57,534 nt of DNA from NCBI GenBank assembly GCA_028698585.1, contig JAQVWG010000010.1, positions 1-57,534 on the forward strand, in the 5' to 3' direction. Source of the stretch: Clostridia bacterium (lineage in GTDB: Bacteria; Bacillota; Clostridia; Christensenellales; CAG-314). The notes under the pieces are model-generated. The model was not told the origin of the DNA. It searched no databases and saw only the letters and a program-made list of their open reading frames with translations. Below are positions 18,209-27,412 of this stretch, piece by piece (positions within the stretch are counted from its first letter, which is position 1; each line of letters begins with the position of its first letter). A program made the position numbers and the translations under genes.

Positions 18209-18744
18209 TGGAACAAGGAATTATTTGTGCCGGATTCGGCGGACAGGGTGTGCTGTCGCTGGGCAAAATGATAGTGTATGTTGCAATGGAAAAAGGGTTG
18301 CATGTTACTTGGCTACCTAGTTACGGACCAGAAATGCGTGGTGGTACTGCCAACTGTTCCGTTGTTGCAAGCACCGAGGAAGTAGCAAGTCCACTGGTGT
18401 CTACGCCTGATTGTCTTATCGCTATGAACAGGCCAAGCCTTGACAAGTTCATTAACGACGTGGTCAGTGGTGGCATGGTGCTGATTAACAGCAGTCTTAT
18501 AGATATCAAAGTAGACAGGAAGGATATTAACGTGTACTATATACCCGCCAACGATTTAGCATTACAGCACGCTAATGAGCGTTCATCCAATATAGTAATG
18601 TATGGTGCTTACGCTAAATTGAATGGCAATATAGGTAGTATGGATGAGTTCGAGAAGATTCTAATTAAACAGTTTGGCAAGAGCGCAGACAAGGACAAGA
18701 TTATTAGTGCTTTCCATGCAGGTTATGAGGAAATTAAGGTATGA
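18208..18744 (+). CDS. vorC: 2-oxoacid:ferredoxin oxidoreductase, gamma subunit
   Basis: 178 residues with the family's opening GFGGQGVLSLGKM and LPSYGPEMRGGTANCSV, which contacts CoA and the alpha subunit. Start overlaps the vorA stop by one base and its stop overlaps the next ATG by four bases (ATGA), so the operon is tightly coupled. The four genes are complete and in the order delta-alpha-beta-gamma, common for VOR/KOR clusters of anaerobes. Confidence 0.92.
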   Translation: MEQGIICAGFGGQGVLSLGKMIVYVAMEKGLHVTWLPSYGPEMRGGTANCSVVASTEEVASPLVSTPDCLIAMNRPSLDKFINDVVSGGMVLINSSLIDIKVDRKDINVYYIPANDLALQHANERSSNIVMYGAYAKLNGNIGSMDEFEKILIKQFGKSADKDKIISAFHAGYEEIKV

Positions 18745-20036
18745 ATTATCAAAATAGACTGATTACCACTCAACAAGTATTACAGTTAATACAAGATAAC
18801 TACACCATAGCGATAGGTGAGGGACAGGGTGCGCCGAGAGGTTTTCTTGGACAATTACATACCCTTAATGACAGACCACTGACCGGAGTTGACGTGTGGT
18901 TCTGTCGTATGCCAAGAAGTTTTGAGTTTTTGCAGAGAGAGAGTAATAATTTTACACTTAATACTGTATTTACTACTAAACCATTAAGGGAAGCCAAATG
19001 TTTCGTAAATGGCTATGCGCCCACTCATCTGTCTAAGGCCGGTGCCACTATACGTTCACGCAGGGGAGTAGATATGTACGTAGTTACAGTTACCCCACCT
19101 GATGAGCGTGGTATGGTGTCTACCGGTATGGCAGGCATTATCAATAAAGAGATGGTAGATAACAGTCGCATGATTATAGGCGAAATAAACGAGAATATGC
19201 CCTATATATATGGTGCGACAGAGATACCTGTTGACAAAATCACCTACTTTACGCATGAGAATATACCACTAGACCCTCTGCCCCCAGTTAAGGCTGGCGA
19301 GAAAGAGATGGCAATCGCCAAAGAAGTGGCCAAGTACATCAACGATGGCGACTGTCTGCAAGCAGGGATAGGCGGAATACCTGATGCACTGATGACCTGC
19401 CTTGCCGATAAGAAGGATTTGGGCGTACATACGGAACTGTTAAGCGACGGATTGATACAACTAATTAAGAGTGGTGCCGTTAACTGTAGCAAGAAGAACT
19501 TTAACACGGGCAAAATTGTCGCAGCCACATTCGACGGTTCTCAAGAAGCATTTGACTTTTTCGACCACAACAAGGATATAGTGGCGTATGACAGCAGTTA
19601 TACTAATAATCTATACATTATGGGGCAGAATGATAACCAAGTGTCCGTCAACACTGCCATAGAGATAGATATAACGGGACAGTGTTGTGCAGAGAGTATA
19701 GGTAGCAGACAGTTCAGTGGCACGGGCGGATTCGCAGATACCGCACTGGGAGCACAGAAAAGCAAAGGTGGAAAGTCATTTATCGCACTATGTTCCACTG
19801 CTAATGCAACTATTAATGGCAAAAAAACTCTTGTGAGCAAAATAGTGCCCCAATTGAAGGCTGGTGCAACAGTGTCGTTACATAGGGATGATGTACAGTA
19901 TATTGCCACTGAGTATGGCGTTGTGTGTTTACGAGGACTACCAATTAGAGATAGAGTGCAACTAATGATAAGTATAGCTCACCCAGACTTCAGGGAATAT
20001 CTACATAAGTCAGCTCAAGAGTTGGGGCTGGAATAA
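18741..20036 (+). CDS. Acetyl-CoA hydrolase/transferase family CoA transferase
   Basis: 431 residues with both halves of the family: N-terminal part with GAPRGFLGQL, then GIGGIPDALM and the C-terminal ESIGSRQFSGTGGFADT with IATEYGVVCLRG. Members move CoA between acyl-CoAs and acetate, butyrate or succinate through a glutamyl-CoA intermediate. Overlapping vorC by four bases, it most likely releases isovalerate, isobutyrate or 2-methylbutyrate while making acetyl-CoA, which lets the cell conserve the thioester energy. Specificity cannot be read from sequence. The last seven codons and trailer are repeated twice downstream. Confidence 0.9.
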   Translation: MNYQNRLITTQQVLQLIQDNYTIAIGEGQGAPRGFLGQLHTLNDRPLTGVDVWFCRMPRSFEFLQRESNNFTLNTVFTTKPLREAKCFVNGYAPTHLSKAGATIRSRRGVDMYVVTVTPPDERGMVSTGMAGIINKEMVDNSRMIIGEINENMPYIYGATEIPVDKITYFTHENIPLDPLPPVKAGEKEMAIAKEVAKYINDGDCLQAGIGGIPDALMTCLADKKDLGVHTELLSDGLIQLIKSGAVNCSKKNFNTGKIVAATFDGSQEAFDFFDHNKDIVAYDSSYTNNLYIMGQNDNQVSVNTAIEIDITGQCCAESIGSRQFSGTGGFADTALGAQKSKGGKSFIALCSTANATINGKKTLVSKIVPQLKAGATVSLHRDDVQYIATEYGVVCLRGLPIRDRVQLMISIAHPDFREYLHKSAQELGLE

Positions 20037-20113
20037 ATAATCCAAAGAATGTAAGCGCTACACTAGGGTTAAGAATACGATAAGGCACAACGTGTTAATA
20101 TTTATAATGATAA

Positions 20114-20137
20114 ATGGGCAGATTGATATCTGCTCAT
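20114..20137 (+). terminator. Terminator, first copy
   Basis: ATGGGCAGAT, loop TGAT, ATCTGCTCAT with one G-T pair, followed by TGTTCTTAT. First of three hairpins in the tandem array after the CoA transferase gene. Confidence 0.7.
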
Positions 20138-20259
20138 TGTTCTTATACTCTATAAGCCTAATCAAGAGCTAGGGCTTGCAAAAATATTCCAAAAAACATT
20201 ATGTGCCACACTAACCATTAATAGTAGGGCAAGATACAGTGTGAAATACTTAACAATAA

Positions 20260-20287
20260 ATGGGCAGGATAGATTATCTCTGCCCAT
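20260..20287 (+). terminator. Terminator, second copy
   Basis: ATGGGCAG-GATA with TATC-(T)-CTGCCCAT, loop of three bases and one bulged T, followed by TGTTTAT. Middle unit of the array. Confidence 0.6.
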
Positions 20288-20412
20288 TGTTTATACCCTA
20301 TACAACTCTAATCAAGCGTTAGAACTGGAATAAATATACCAAAAATGTAAGTGCTACACTAGGGATTAAGAATACGATAAGGCGCAACGTGTTAATATTT
20401 ATCATGATAAGT

Positions 20413-20432
20413 GGGCAGATATTTATCTGCCC
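20413..20432. terminator. Terminator, third copy
   Basis: GGGCAGAT, loop ATTT, ATCTGCCC, then GCTGTTTAT. It lies 94 bases from the ABC ATPase stop and could also serve that reverse-strand gene. Confidence 0.6.
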
Positions 20433-20525
20433 GCTGTTTATCTATAACGATATATATAAGATAACTAAGTGTAATCACATAACATGATAAGCACCTTGTA
20501 AATATTTGCAGGAATCAGCGCGTAA

Positions 20526-21338
20526 TTACTTAATTACGTCTGTTACGATGTTCTGACTGCTGACATATGTCATATACAGTTCTTCTAGCGAGGTGCCTTG
20601 TTTTTCGAGGTCTGCAAGAGCCCATTCACCTATCAGTTTGCCATGTCCTATGATAAATATTTTGTCACAGATTTTTTCTACTACTTCTATCACGTGAGAG
20701 GAGAAGAATACTATGTTGCCCTTATTGGCATGTTCTCTCATACATTCTTTGATTTGCCAACTGCTGGTTGGATCAAGTCCAGTCAATGGTTCATCCAGTA
20801 CCCATATCTTCGGGTCGTGCATAAGCGATGATATCACAACAATCTTCTGTTTCATGCCGTGTGAGTAACTGCTTATCTCACTGTCAATAGCGTCTGTTAA
20901 GGAGAACATCTGTAAATATTTATCAAGTTTACTTTCCCTCTCCTGCTTGGGTACTAGGTATAGGTCTGCGACGTAGTTGACATACTCCCTGCCTGTCAAT
21001 TTCTCGTAGACTGCATGGTTATCTGATACGTATCCTATGTTGAGCTTAGCCTCTAACGGTTGTTTAGTGATGTCGTAGCCAAAAACCGATATTCTGCCCT
21101 GAGTAATTGTCTGTATGCCTACAAGCGATTTGATAGTGGTAGATTTACCGGCACCGTTATGTCCAAGGAATCCATAAACACAACCCTTGTTGATTGTCAG
21201 TGATAGATTATCTATAGACGGTTTAGTGCTACCTGCGTAGGTCTTGGTAAAATTAGATATTTTTACCACGTCTGCTAAGTCGGGATACAATGGAGAAGAT
21301 AGTTTCTTATCCGCCGTGAGTTTGTCAAAATCTGCCAT
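20526..21338 (-). CDS. ABC transporter ATP-binding protein (ABC-2 type), no permease nearby
   Basis: About 270 residues. Walker A GHNGAGKST, signature SYSHGMKQK (the S-H-G-M variant of ABC-2 exporters), Walker B KIWVLDEPLTGLDP, and switch histidine in SSHVIE. It would power an ABC-2 type exporter or permease. The frame is open to 21530, but I place the start at ATG 21338 (MADFDK), preceded by AAAGAGG. The upstream extension has no ribosome site and would overlap the GGDEF frame. Usually such an ATPase is followed by its permease gene. Here it is followed by the repeat array and a convergent operon, so the partner must be elsewhere or lost. Confidence 0.9.
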   Translation of the reverse strand: MADFDKLTADKKLSSPLYPDLADVVKISNFTKTYAGSTKPSIDNLSLTINKGCVYGFLGHNGAGKSTTIKSLVGIQTITQGRISVFGYDITKQPLEAKLNIGYVSDNHAVYEKLTGREYVNYVADLYLVPKQERESKLDKYLQMFSLTDAIDSEISSYSHGMKQKIVVISSLMHDPKIWVLDEPLTGLDPTSSWQIKECMREHANKGNIVFFSSHVIEVVEKICDKIFIIGHGKLIGEWALADLEKQGTSLEELYMTYVSSQNIVTDVIK

Positions 21339-21593
21339 AAATAATAATACCTCTTTAATAGTAATTAGATTATAACGCAGTTTACATTTTTTGGCAACAA
21401 TATTAAGTTTTATCGGCGTATAATATATGAATGTCGAGTAGTACAAAATGAATATCGCTAAAGTGTTGCATTTTATCACATTTTTTGATACTATAATTAG
21501 TGAACTGATGTGTTGGGACATTGGATGCAACTCTATCAGCTTACCTGCAACACTATGTTGTTGGTTTTTTTATTTACTATAGGAGGTTTTCAA

Positions 21594-22742
21594 ATGATAT
21601 TTGGTTATTCCGCACAGCGTATAATATTCGGTTCGCTAGTTGCCATTGAAATGATCTTCTTCAATATGTTCACCGTGGATAGTTGCTGTCAACGTAAGTA
21701 CAGCAGATGGGTTACTGCATTACTGACAGCCCTATTTACTTTTGCGATAATTCCCTCCACTGTGTTGGTACTGAAGATGGGAACAAGACTGATGCTTGAG
21801 ACGGGCAACGGATTGGTATTATTGGTAGGGTGGCTGTACGTACCATTCTGCCAGCTATTATACAGCGGACGATTCATGCGTAAGGTCAGTATAGTATTCA
21901 CCACTTGGTCTTACACGTATTTCGTATATTACATTGCCGTTGCACTTGTAACGTTGTGTGAATCACAGAATATAATGTTACATATGTTCGTGGTGCAAAG
22001 CAGTATATACCTGATATCTGGAATGTTTTTTGCCCGCTTCGTCAAGCGTAATTACATCAAGATGCTTAACACCTTGACCATATCGAACGAGTTTTTCCTC
22101 ACCGTAGTTACGGGGATATGGTTTATAACCATAATGATTGGCAGTCAAGCGTTTATGTTCGACTTCATTTGGTTGGATACATCACTGGCAATACTAGTAG
22201 GTGCGGATGGTATATTAAGTTATGTGGCGTACTACCGACTATCTAATAGCGAGATTAGGAAGGAAGAGTTGGAGAAGTTGGCATACACCGATGCACTATG
22301 CCAACTCAACAACAGGACCAAATTATACATTGACATTAAAGAGTTGTTGAATAAACAAGATTCATTTAAGCTCATTTATGTAGATATTAACTGGCTGAAG
22401 AACATTAACGATAGTTATGGTCATTCGTATGGAGATAATTACATAGCATTATTCGCATCTAAGGCAGTTAAGTTGCTCGGAGAGTCTGGCAAGATGTATA
22501 GGGTATCTGGCGATGAGTTCGTCTGCATATATACAGGTACGCAGGAGCTTAAAGAGATATTCGAGTTGGCGTTGCGCAATCAGTTATGGATGGACACTCA
22601 TCCCACAATTAAGTATTACGGCTGTGGGATAGGTGAAGCGCACTATCCCAAGGACGGAGATGACATGGACGCACTGCTCAAGGTGGCAGATGCCAATATG
22701 TACTTAGACAAGAGCAATAAACCTAAACGGTTCGAATTATAG
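21594..22742 (+). CDS. Membrane-bound GGDEF protein, probable diguanylate cyclase
   Basis: 382 residues. The first ~215 residues contain about six to seven hydrophobic segments. The GGDEF domain (from about residue 225) has YTDALCQLNNR, the metal-site YVDINWLKNINDSYGHSYGD and the active-site loop RVSGDEF, where SGDEF is an accepted working variant. No RxxD inhibitory site is seen just before the loop. It probably makes cyclic di-GMP from GTP in response to a membrane signal. The ATG at 21594 follows a strong AGGAGG. The frame extends to 21510 but without a site. Heads a four-gene same-strand run (MATE, YfcE-type, FAH-type). No EAL or PilZ protein is in the window. Confidence 0.88.
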   Translation: MIFGYSAQRIIFGSLVAIEMIFFNMFTVDSCCQRKYSRWVTALLTALFTFAIIPSTVLVLKMGTRLMLETGNGLVLLVGWLYVPFCQLLYSGRFMRKVSIVFTTWSYTYFVYYIAVALVTLCESQNIMLHMFVVQSSIYLISGMFFARFVKRNYIKMLNTLTISNEFFLTVVTGIWFITIMIGSQAFMFDFIWLDTSLAILVGADGILSYVAYYRLSNSEIRKEELEKLAYTDALCQLNNRTKLYIDIKELLNKQDSFKLIYVDINWLKNINDSYGHSYGDNYIALFASKAVKLLGESGKMYRVSGDEFVCIYTGTQELKEIFELALRNQLWMDTHPTIKYYGCGIGEAHYPKDGDDMDALLKVADANMYLDKSNKPKRFEL

Positions 22743-22770
22743 ATTAATATATACAGGTTATCAAACATAG

Positions 22771-24312
22771 ATGAAATACAGCATACAGTCAACGATTAAA
22801 AGTTATCCACATCACAGCGCTCGTCAGGACAAAAAAGATTTAACTCAGGGCAACATACTCATACAGTTACTCCTATTCGCACTGCCTATACTGTTTACCA
22901 ACGTTTTTCATCAGCTATATAATGTAGTTGATTCTATTGTTGTTGGCAGGTATGTCGGTCATGAAGCGCTTGCTGCAGTGGGCGCTAATAACTCTATATC
23001 TAATCTGCTAATGTGTCTGTTTCTTGGCCTAGGTGCAGGAGGTGGCGTGATTGTAGCACAGTACTATGGGGCTAAGGATTACGATAACGTGAGCAGAACG
23101 GTACACAATATCATTATACTGGCAATAACCTGTGGGGTGGCTATCTCTGTTGCAGGATTTTTCCTAGCTCGCCCCATACTATTGCTCATACAATCTCCCA
23201 GTGACGTAATAGATTATTCCACACAATATCTCCAAATATATTTTGTTGGCGCAGTATCGGTGTTGTTCTATAATATGGGATCTGCCATACTGCGTGCGAT
23301 AGGCAATTCCTTTGCGCCGTTACTATATCTGATTGTATGTGCAATCATTAACTGTGTTCTTGATTTCCTATTCGTTAAGGATTTCGGCTGGGGAATTAAG
23401 GGTGCTGCTTGGGCGACAGTAATCGCACAGACAGTATCTGCCATACTGGTGCTACTCAACCTCATTTTAACTAAGTCTCCTTGCAGATTGTCAGCAAAAA
23501 AACTTAAACCAGACTCTGTGTTGATTGGCAAGATTATCAAAGTCGGACTGCCCATAGGATTGCAGACAAGTATGTTTTCTATAGCCAATTTGTTACTGCA
23601 AGCCAGCCTAGGAGCCAACTTTAATTCAGTCGTTATGGCAGGGTGGGTTGCCGCCAACAAGGTGGATACCCTTACATATGCACCCATACAATCATTCGGC
23701 ATAGCAGTCAACACGTTCGCAGGACAGAATGTTGGCGCAAGAAAGTACGACAGAGTCAAAAAAGGCGTATTCGTGGGTAGTGCATTGGCTCTGTGTACCG
23801 CATTGCTGGTTATAGTTCCTATGCTGATATGGAGAAGGCCGATAATCGGCATATTTAGTGAGGAAAAGGCAGTTATTGACATAGGCGCAAGAGCAATGTG
23901 TTATATTATACCTTTCTACACCGTGTTCGGACTGACGGAGGTGTTATCTGGAACATTGAGAGGGGTGGGAAAGACGGTTACATCTGCTAGTATTGCGCTT
24001 ATTGGGATAGGCGGAGTGAGGGTGTTCTGGCTATATGTGATAGTACCTATATGGCCGACTATAGATGTATTATTCTTCGTACATCCAATATCATGGGTTA
24101 CCAACTTCTTGCTGTTTTTGATATACTACTTAATCAAAAAATGGAACGGAGTGTTGAATATAGGTGGAAAACAGTTGATAAATACTCAACAACCTGAGGA
24201 CATAGTAAACACCAGCATTGAGTGTACTTCAACCAGTTGTCAATCTATAGAGTGCAAGGCAGTTGAGTGCGTATCTACTGATATACAAGGGAACGATAAT
24301 ACTAATAATTAA
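22771..24312 (+). CDS. MATE family efflux transporter with Cys-rich tail
   Basis: 513 residues, twelve hydrophobic segments in two similar halves, matching the Na+- or H+-coupled MATE drug/metabolite exporters (NVFHQLYNVVDSIVVGRYVGHEALAAVGA near the start, and LPIGLQTSMFSIANLLLQ at the second half). Residues ~467-513 are an extra polar tail with repeated SIEC/VEC steps (four cysteines), not needed for transport. It starts 28 bases after the GGDEF gene, with only a weak ribosome site. Substrate unknown. Confidence 0.92.
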   Translation: MKYSIQSTIKSYPHHSARQDKKDLTQGNILIQLLLFALPILFTNVFHQLYNVVDSIVVGRYVGHEALAAVGANNSISNLLMCLFLGLGAGGGVIVAQYYGAKDYDNVSRTVHNIIILAITCGVAISVAGFFLARPILLLIQSPSDVIDYSTQYLQIYFVGAVSVLFYNMGSAILRAIGNSFAPLLYLIVCAIINCVLDFLFVKDFGWGIKGAAWATVIAQTVSAILVLLNLILTKSPCRLSAKKLKPDSVLIGKIIKVGLPIGLQTSMFSIANLLLQASLGANFNSVVMAGWVAANKVDTLTYAPIQSFGIAVNTFAGQNVGARKYDRVKKGVFVGSALALCTALLVIVPMLIWRRPIIGIFSEEKAVIDIGARAMCYIIPFYTVFGLTEVLSGTLRGVGKTVTSASIALIGIGGVRVFWLYVIVPIWPTIDVLFFVHPISWVTNFLLFLIYYLIKKWNGVLNIGGKQLINTQQPEDIVNTSIECTSTSCQSIECKAVECVSTDIQGNDNTNN

Positions 24313-24372
24313 TGACAATAAATTACTGCGACGTGAACACTATACAGAATAAGACAATAAGTGGATAGAATT

Positions 24373-24915
24373 ATGAGTAAAACAATTTTTGCAGGCGATA
24401 TACATGGTAGTACGTTCTATTGCAGAATGCTACTAGACCGAATGTCGAGCGAAAAAGCCGACAAACTGGTTCTATTGGGCGACCTATATTATCATGGCAT
24501 AAGGAATCCGTTGACCAAGGATTATCTACCCATTACAGTGTGTCAAATGCTCAACGAAATGGCAGACAAGCTGTATGTTGTACAGGGTAACTGCGATAGT
24601 CAAGTGGATGTAACGGTATCGAACTTTACATTCAACGACAGTGGCATAATTGAGTGTGCTGGCAAGAGAGTTTTTGTCACTCATGGCCATATCTATAACA
24701 GTTATAACGTGCCGCCAGGCGACTATGACATACTGATGTATGCGCATACGCACGAAGGGTGTATATACAGACTACAAGATATAATTGTGTGTAATACTGG
24801 CTCTGTATCTATGCCTAGGGGAGACAGTAAGTACTCTTATGCGTGTCTGAGCGAGCACTGTATAGCACTTAAGGATTTATTAACAGGTGAAGTCATACAA
24901 TCCATAACATTGTAG
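24373..24915 (+). CDS. YfcE/MJ0936-type metallophosphoesterase
   Basis: About 180 residues with the complete metal-binding series GDIHGS, GDLYYHG, GNCDS, THGH and AHTH. HGIRNPL and THGHIYN match the YfcE group of small phosphodiesterases, which act on model phosphodiesters in vitro and lack a firm physiological substrate. Start chosen at ATG 24373 (MSKTI). A GTG at 24361 would add four residues. Third gene of the GGDEF-MATE-YfcE-FAH run, with the FAH-family gene 20 bases downstream. Confidence 0.87.
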   Translation: MSKTIFAGDIHGSTFYCRMLLDRMSSEKADKLVLLGDLYYHGIRNPLTKDYLPITVCQMLNEMADKLYVVQGNCDSQVDVTVSNFTFNDSGIIECAGKRVFVTHGHIYNSYNVPPGDYDILMYAHTHEGCIYRLQDIIVCNTGSVSMPRGDSKYSYACLSEHCIALKDLLTGEVIQSITL

Positions 24916-24935
24916 GAATAACAAGGGAGATAACT

Positions 24936-25694
24936 ATGAAGATAGCAAGGGTATTGACTAAAGAGGGTATTAAGTACTGCAACTACATGGGCGAAACGTA
25001 TTACTTGATAGATGGTGATATATATGGACAGTATACAGTTACCGACAGGGTAGTCGAAATCGATAAACTGTTGGTGCCGGTACAGCCGAGCAAAATTATA
25101 TGTATAGGTGTCAACTATGCTGAGCATGCCAAGGAAATGGGCAGAGAATTAAGGCAGGTACCGGCAGTATTTATCAAGCCGAGCACATGCCTACTCGAGC
25201 ACAATGGAAATATTGTGTATCCGTCTATTGCAACACTTGTGCACTATGAGGGAGAACTTGCCATAGTAATGGGCAGAAAAGCGCATAAAGTCAGTGCAGA
25301 CAGAGCACTTGAGTACGTATTAGGCTATACGTGTGCTAATGACGTTACCGAGCGCAAGATACAGAGAAGCGATTTTCAGTGGACTCGGGGCAAAGGATTC
25401 GATACCTTCTGCCCAGTTGGCCCATATATAGCAACGGATGTTGACAGTAGTAATCTGTCAATCAGCACATATGTCAATGATGTGGCAGTGCAGGCAGGCA
25501 ACACAGCGGATCTTATCTATAATGTGCCCGACTTAATTGAGTTTATAAGTCAATGGACAACACTGTTGCCTGGTGACATCATCTTGACAGGCACTCCAGC
25601 AGGCGTTGGCGAACTTAGAGTTGGCGATAAGGTAGAGGTGAAAATAGAACAGATTGGTAGCCTTATTAATACAGTTGTACAGGACATCGAATAA
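24936..25694 (+). CDS. Fumarylacetoacetate hydrolase (FAH) family protein
   Basis: 252 residues. An N-terminal ~55-residue domain is followed by the FAH fold: KIICIGVNYAEHAKEMG, the metal ligands in HYEGELAIVMG, GYTCANDVTERKIQ, and the closing ILTGTPAGVG. Bacterial members hydrolyse or decarboxylate acylpyruvates and related 2-oxoacids (for example oxaloacetate decarboxylation or acylpyruvate cleavage). The exact substrate cannot be told here. AAGGGAG is well placed before the ATG. Last gene of its run, followed by two terminator-like hairpins. Confidence 0.88.
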   Translation: MKIARVLTKEGIKYCNYMGETYYLIDGDIYGQYTVTDRVVEIDKLLVPVQPSKIICIGVNYAEHAKEMGRELRQVPAVFIKPSTCLLEHNGNIVYPSIATLVHYEGELAIVMGRKAHKVSADRALEYVLGYTCANDVTERKIQRSDFQWTRGKGFDTFCPVGPYIATDVDSSNLSISTYVNDVAVQAGNTADLIYNVPDLIEFISQWTTLLPGDIILTGTPAGVGELRVGDKVEVKIEQIGSLINTVVQDIE

Positions 25695-25940
25695 TTATAT
25701 TATAAAACGATTATCACCCCATACTGACAGCAATATGCGTACCAACTAAATGTAACTGATGATACGATTGCATAACACATTGATTGACAAGTTATGAATG
25801 ATTATTACACAAGCGCGCTACTACAACGGATAGTAGTGTATGACTAACCGTAATTATCAATGCTATACCGACTGTGTTACTCTAGGGTGCAACTGCATAT
25901 CTGTTGAATAACATACTCGTTATTAATTATTTACATTATC

Positions 25941-26008
25941 AAACACTCCTTTAACAAGGGGTGTTTATTCTTATTGTTAGCACTTACATAACAAGAGGTG
26001 CGTTTTTT
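25941..26008 (+). terminator. Two terminator hairpins in tandem
   Basis: First: AAACACTCCTT (25941-25951), loop TAAC, AAGGGGTGTTT (25956-25966), one G-T pair, followed by ATTCTTATT. Second: GCACTT...AAGAGGTGC with one bulge, followed by a T-rich run to 26008. They share TAACAAGRGGTG, so the second looks like a decayed copy of the first. The stretch 25695-25940 holds nothing else recognised. Confidence 0.7.
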
Positions 26009-26049
26009 GGCTACAATTAATACTGCGTGGCGAGTTAATAATTGTAGCC
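26009..26049. promoter_or_regulatory. Long perfect inverted repeat in the glmM leader
   Basis: GGCTACAATTA (26009-26019) and TAATTGTAGCC (26039-26049), 11 bp perfect with a 19-base gap, located 73 bases before glmM and right after the tandem terminators. No T run follows, so it is more likely an operator or RNA element than a terminator. Confidence 0.5.
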
Positions 26050-26122
26050 GAATGGTAATGCGTTTAACACTTTTACATAGTTGACAATATAATATATTAT
26101 TATTGATTTATTGGGTGGTTGA

Positions 26123-27412
26123 ATGAATTACTTTGGGACGGATGGTATAAGAGTGATAGCCGATGACGACCTTAATATTCTGGCGTACAAGTGCGGTTAT
26201 GCACTGTCTGGCGCAGGTAATATTGTGGTCGTCGGGCGAGACAACCGACCAAGTGGGGAACAACTGCTATCATACTTCTGCAAGGGTGTAACAACAGCTG
26301 GTGGCAAGGTCCTTAACCTAGGCATTACCTCGACACCCTGCGTGGCATACATGACTAAACAGGCAATATGCGACTGGGGTGTAATGCTGACTGCCAGCCA
26401 TAACCCTGAGCAGTACAATGGTATCAAGATTTTTGACAATTTAGGCTACAAAATAGCCGGTAATATGGAGCGCAGTATTCAGCAAAAAATGTGCGCTGTC
26501 AACTATAAGAAATGTATAAGTATCAACAGTGTTAATATGTGCGATGAGGAATATATTAACTACTGTTTATCTGTAAGTCGCACAAGCCTACAATCTATCA
26601 GCGTTGTGGTCGATACTGCCAACGGGAGCACTAGCCAGTTGGCTCATAGAGCATTTGAGAGGCTCTTAATGAATGCAGACTATTATAATGACAGTCTCGA
26701 CGGCAAAATCAATGAGAATTGTGGTTGTTTATTCGTAGAAAATATAGTAGATAAAGTGTTGAAGAAAAAAGCACAGTTAGGTGTAGCGTTCGACGGCGAC
26801 GGCGACAGAATAATCGCTGTTGATAACAACGGTCAAGTGCTAGACGGCGATTGTATTCTATACTGTATCGCAGTGTACCTTAAACAGCATAACAGATTAC
26901 CCAATAATCTGGTTATAGGGACACACCACACGAACATGGGCATACAGAATGCACTGGCAGACAAAGGAATATCGTTACTTCGAACTGACGTTGGTGACAA
27001 GTACGTGGTGGAAAAAATGCTTGCTACATTCGCGTGGTTAGGTGGCGAACAGTCCGGACATATTATATGTCTTCCCTCAACTACCGGTGACGGATTATAT
27101 ACTGCTCTGACACTGTGTAAGATGATAGATAATTGTAGTATGCCTATATCTTCTATGTGCGATTACATATTATATCCTCAATGTAACATCGCGCTAGACG
27201 TAATAAATAAGGACGAGATTATGCATAATAGTTGGCTAAACAGCGAGATTGATAGCATACGACAGCAATACCAAGGCAGAATACTCGTTCGTGCGTCCGG
27301 CACAGAGCCCAAGATAAGAATAATGGCAGAGGGAAGTGACTATCAGCAAACAAGAGAGATAGCAGATTTGCTGGCAACAAAAGTAAATATGGTGGTAAAT
27401 GGGGGGAGTTAA
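26123..27412 (+). CDS. glmM: Phosphoglucosamine mutase
   Basis: 429 residues, slightly short for the family (~445). It interconverts glucosamine 6- and 1-phosphate on the way to UDP-GlcNAc. It begins YFGTDGIR, has the phosphoserine loop TASHNP, the metal loop FDGDGDR, the sugar loop GGEQSGHI, and the phosphate loop RASGTEPKIR. The glycine usually following the first GTDGIR is valine. glmS follows two bases after the stop, so the two are one operon making glucosamine 1-phosphate for peptidoglycan. The leader holds the 26009-26049 inverted repeat. Confidence 0.95.
   Translation: MNYFGTDGIRVIADDDLNILAYKCGYALSGAGNIVVVGRDNRPSGEQLLSYFCKGVTTAGGKVLNLGITSTPCVAYMTKQAICDWGVMLTASHNPEQYNGIKIFDNLGYKIAGNMERSIQQKMCAVNYKKCISINSVNMCDEEYINYCLSVSRTSLQSISVVVDTANGSTSQLAHRAFERLLMNADYYNDSLDGKINENCGCLFVENIVDKVLKKKAQLGVAFDGDGDRIIAVDNNGQVLDGDCILYCIAVYLKQHNRLPNNLVIGTHHTNMGIQNALADKGISLLRTDVGDKYVVEKMLATFAWLGGEQSGHIICLPSTTGDGLYTALTLCKMIDNCSMPISSMCDYILYPQCNIALDVINKDEIMHNSWLNSEIDSIRQQYQGRILVRASGTEPKIRIMAEGSDYQQTREIADLLATKVNMVVNGGS

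Larger units (their letters stand above)
20016..20455. repeat. Three tandem copies of the CoA-transferase 3' end with terminator
   Basis: Units start at 20016, 20163 and 20313 (147 and 150 bp apart). Each begins with the last codons of the gene (CAAGAG-type), continues through an AT-rich trailer and contains a GGGCAG hairpin. Units one and three are the most alike, sharing the block TACACTAGGG and a following AAGAATACGATAAGGC. The middle one is diverged. 20456-20525 holds nothing else recognised. Confidence 0.9.

Noticed and set aside
20016-20455. CRISPR array
   Set aside because: Units of ~150 bp carry similar sequence throughout with no unique spacers, and no cas genes are near.
21339-21530. 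N-terminal extension of the ABC ATPase
   Set aside because: The first 64 codons have no ribosome site, look unlike an ATPase N-terminus and overlap the GGDEF region; ATG 21338 has AAAGAGG.
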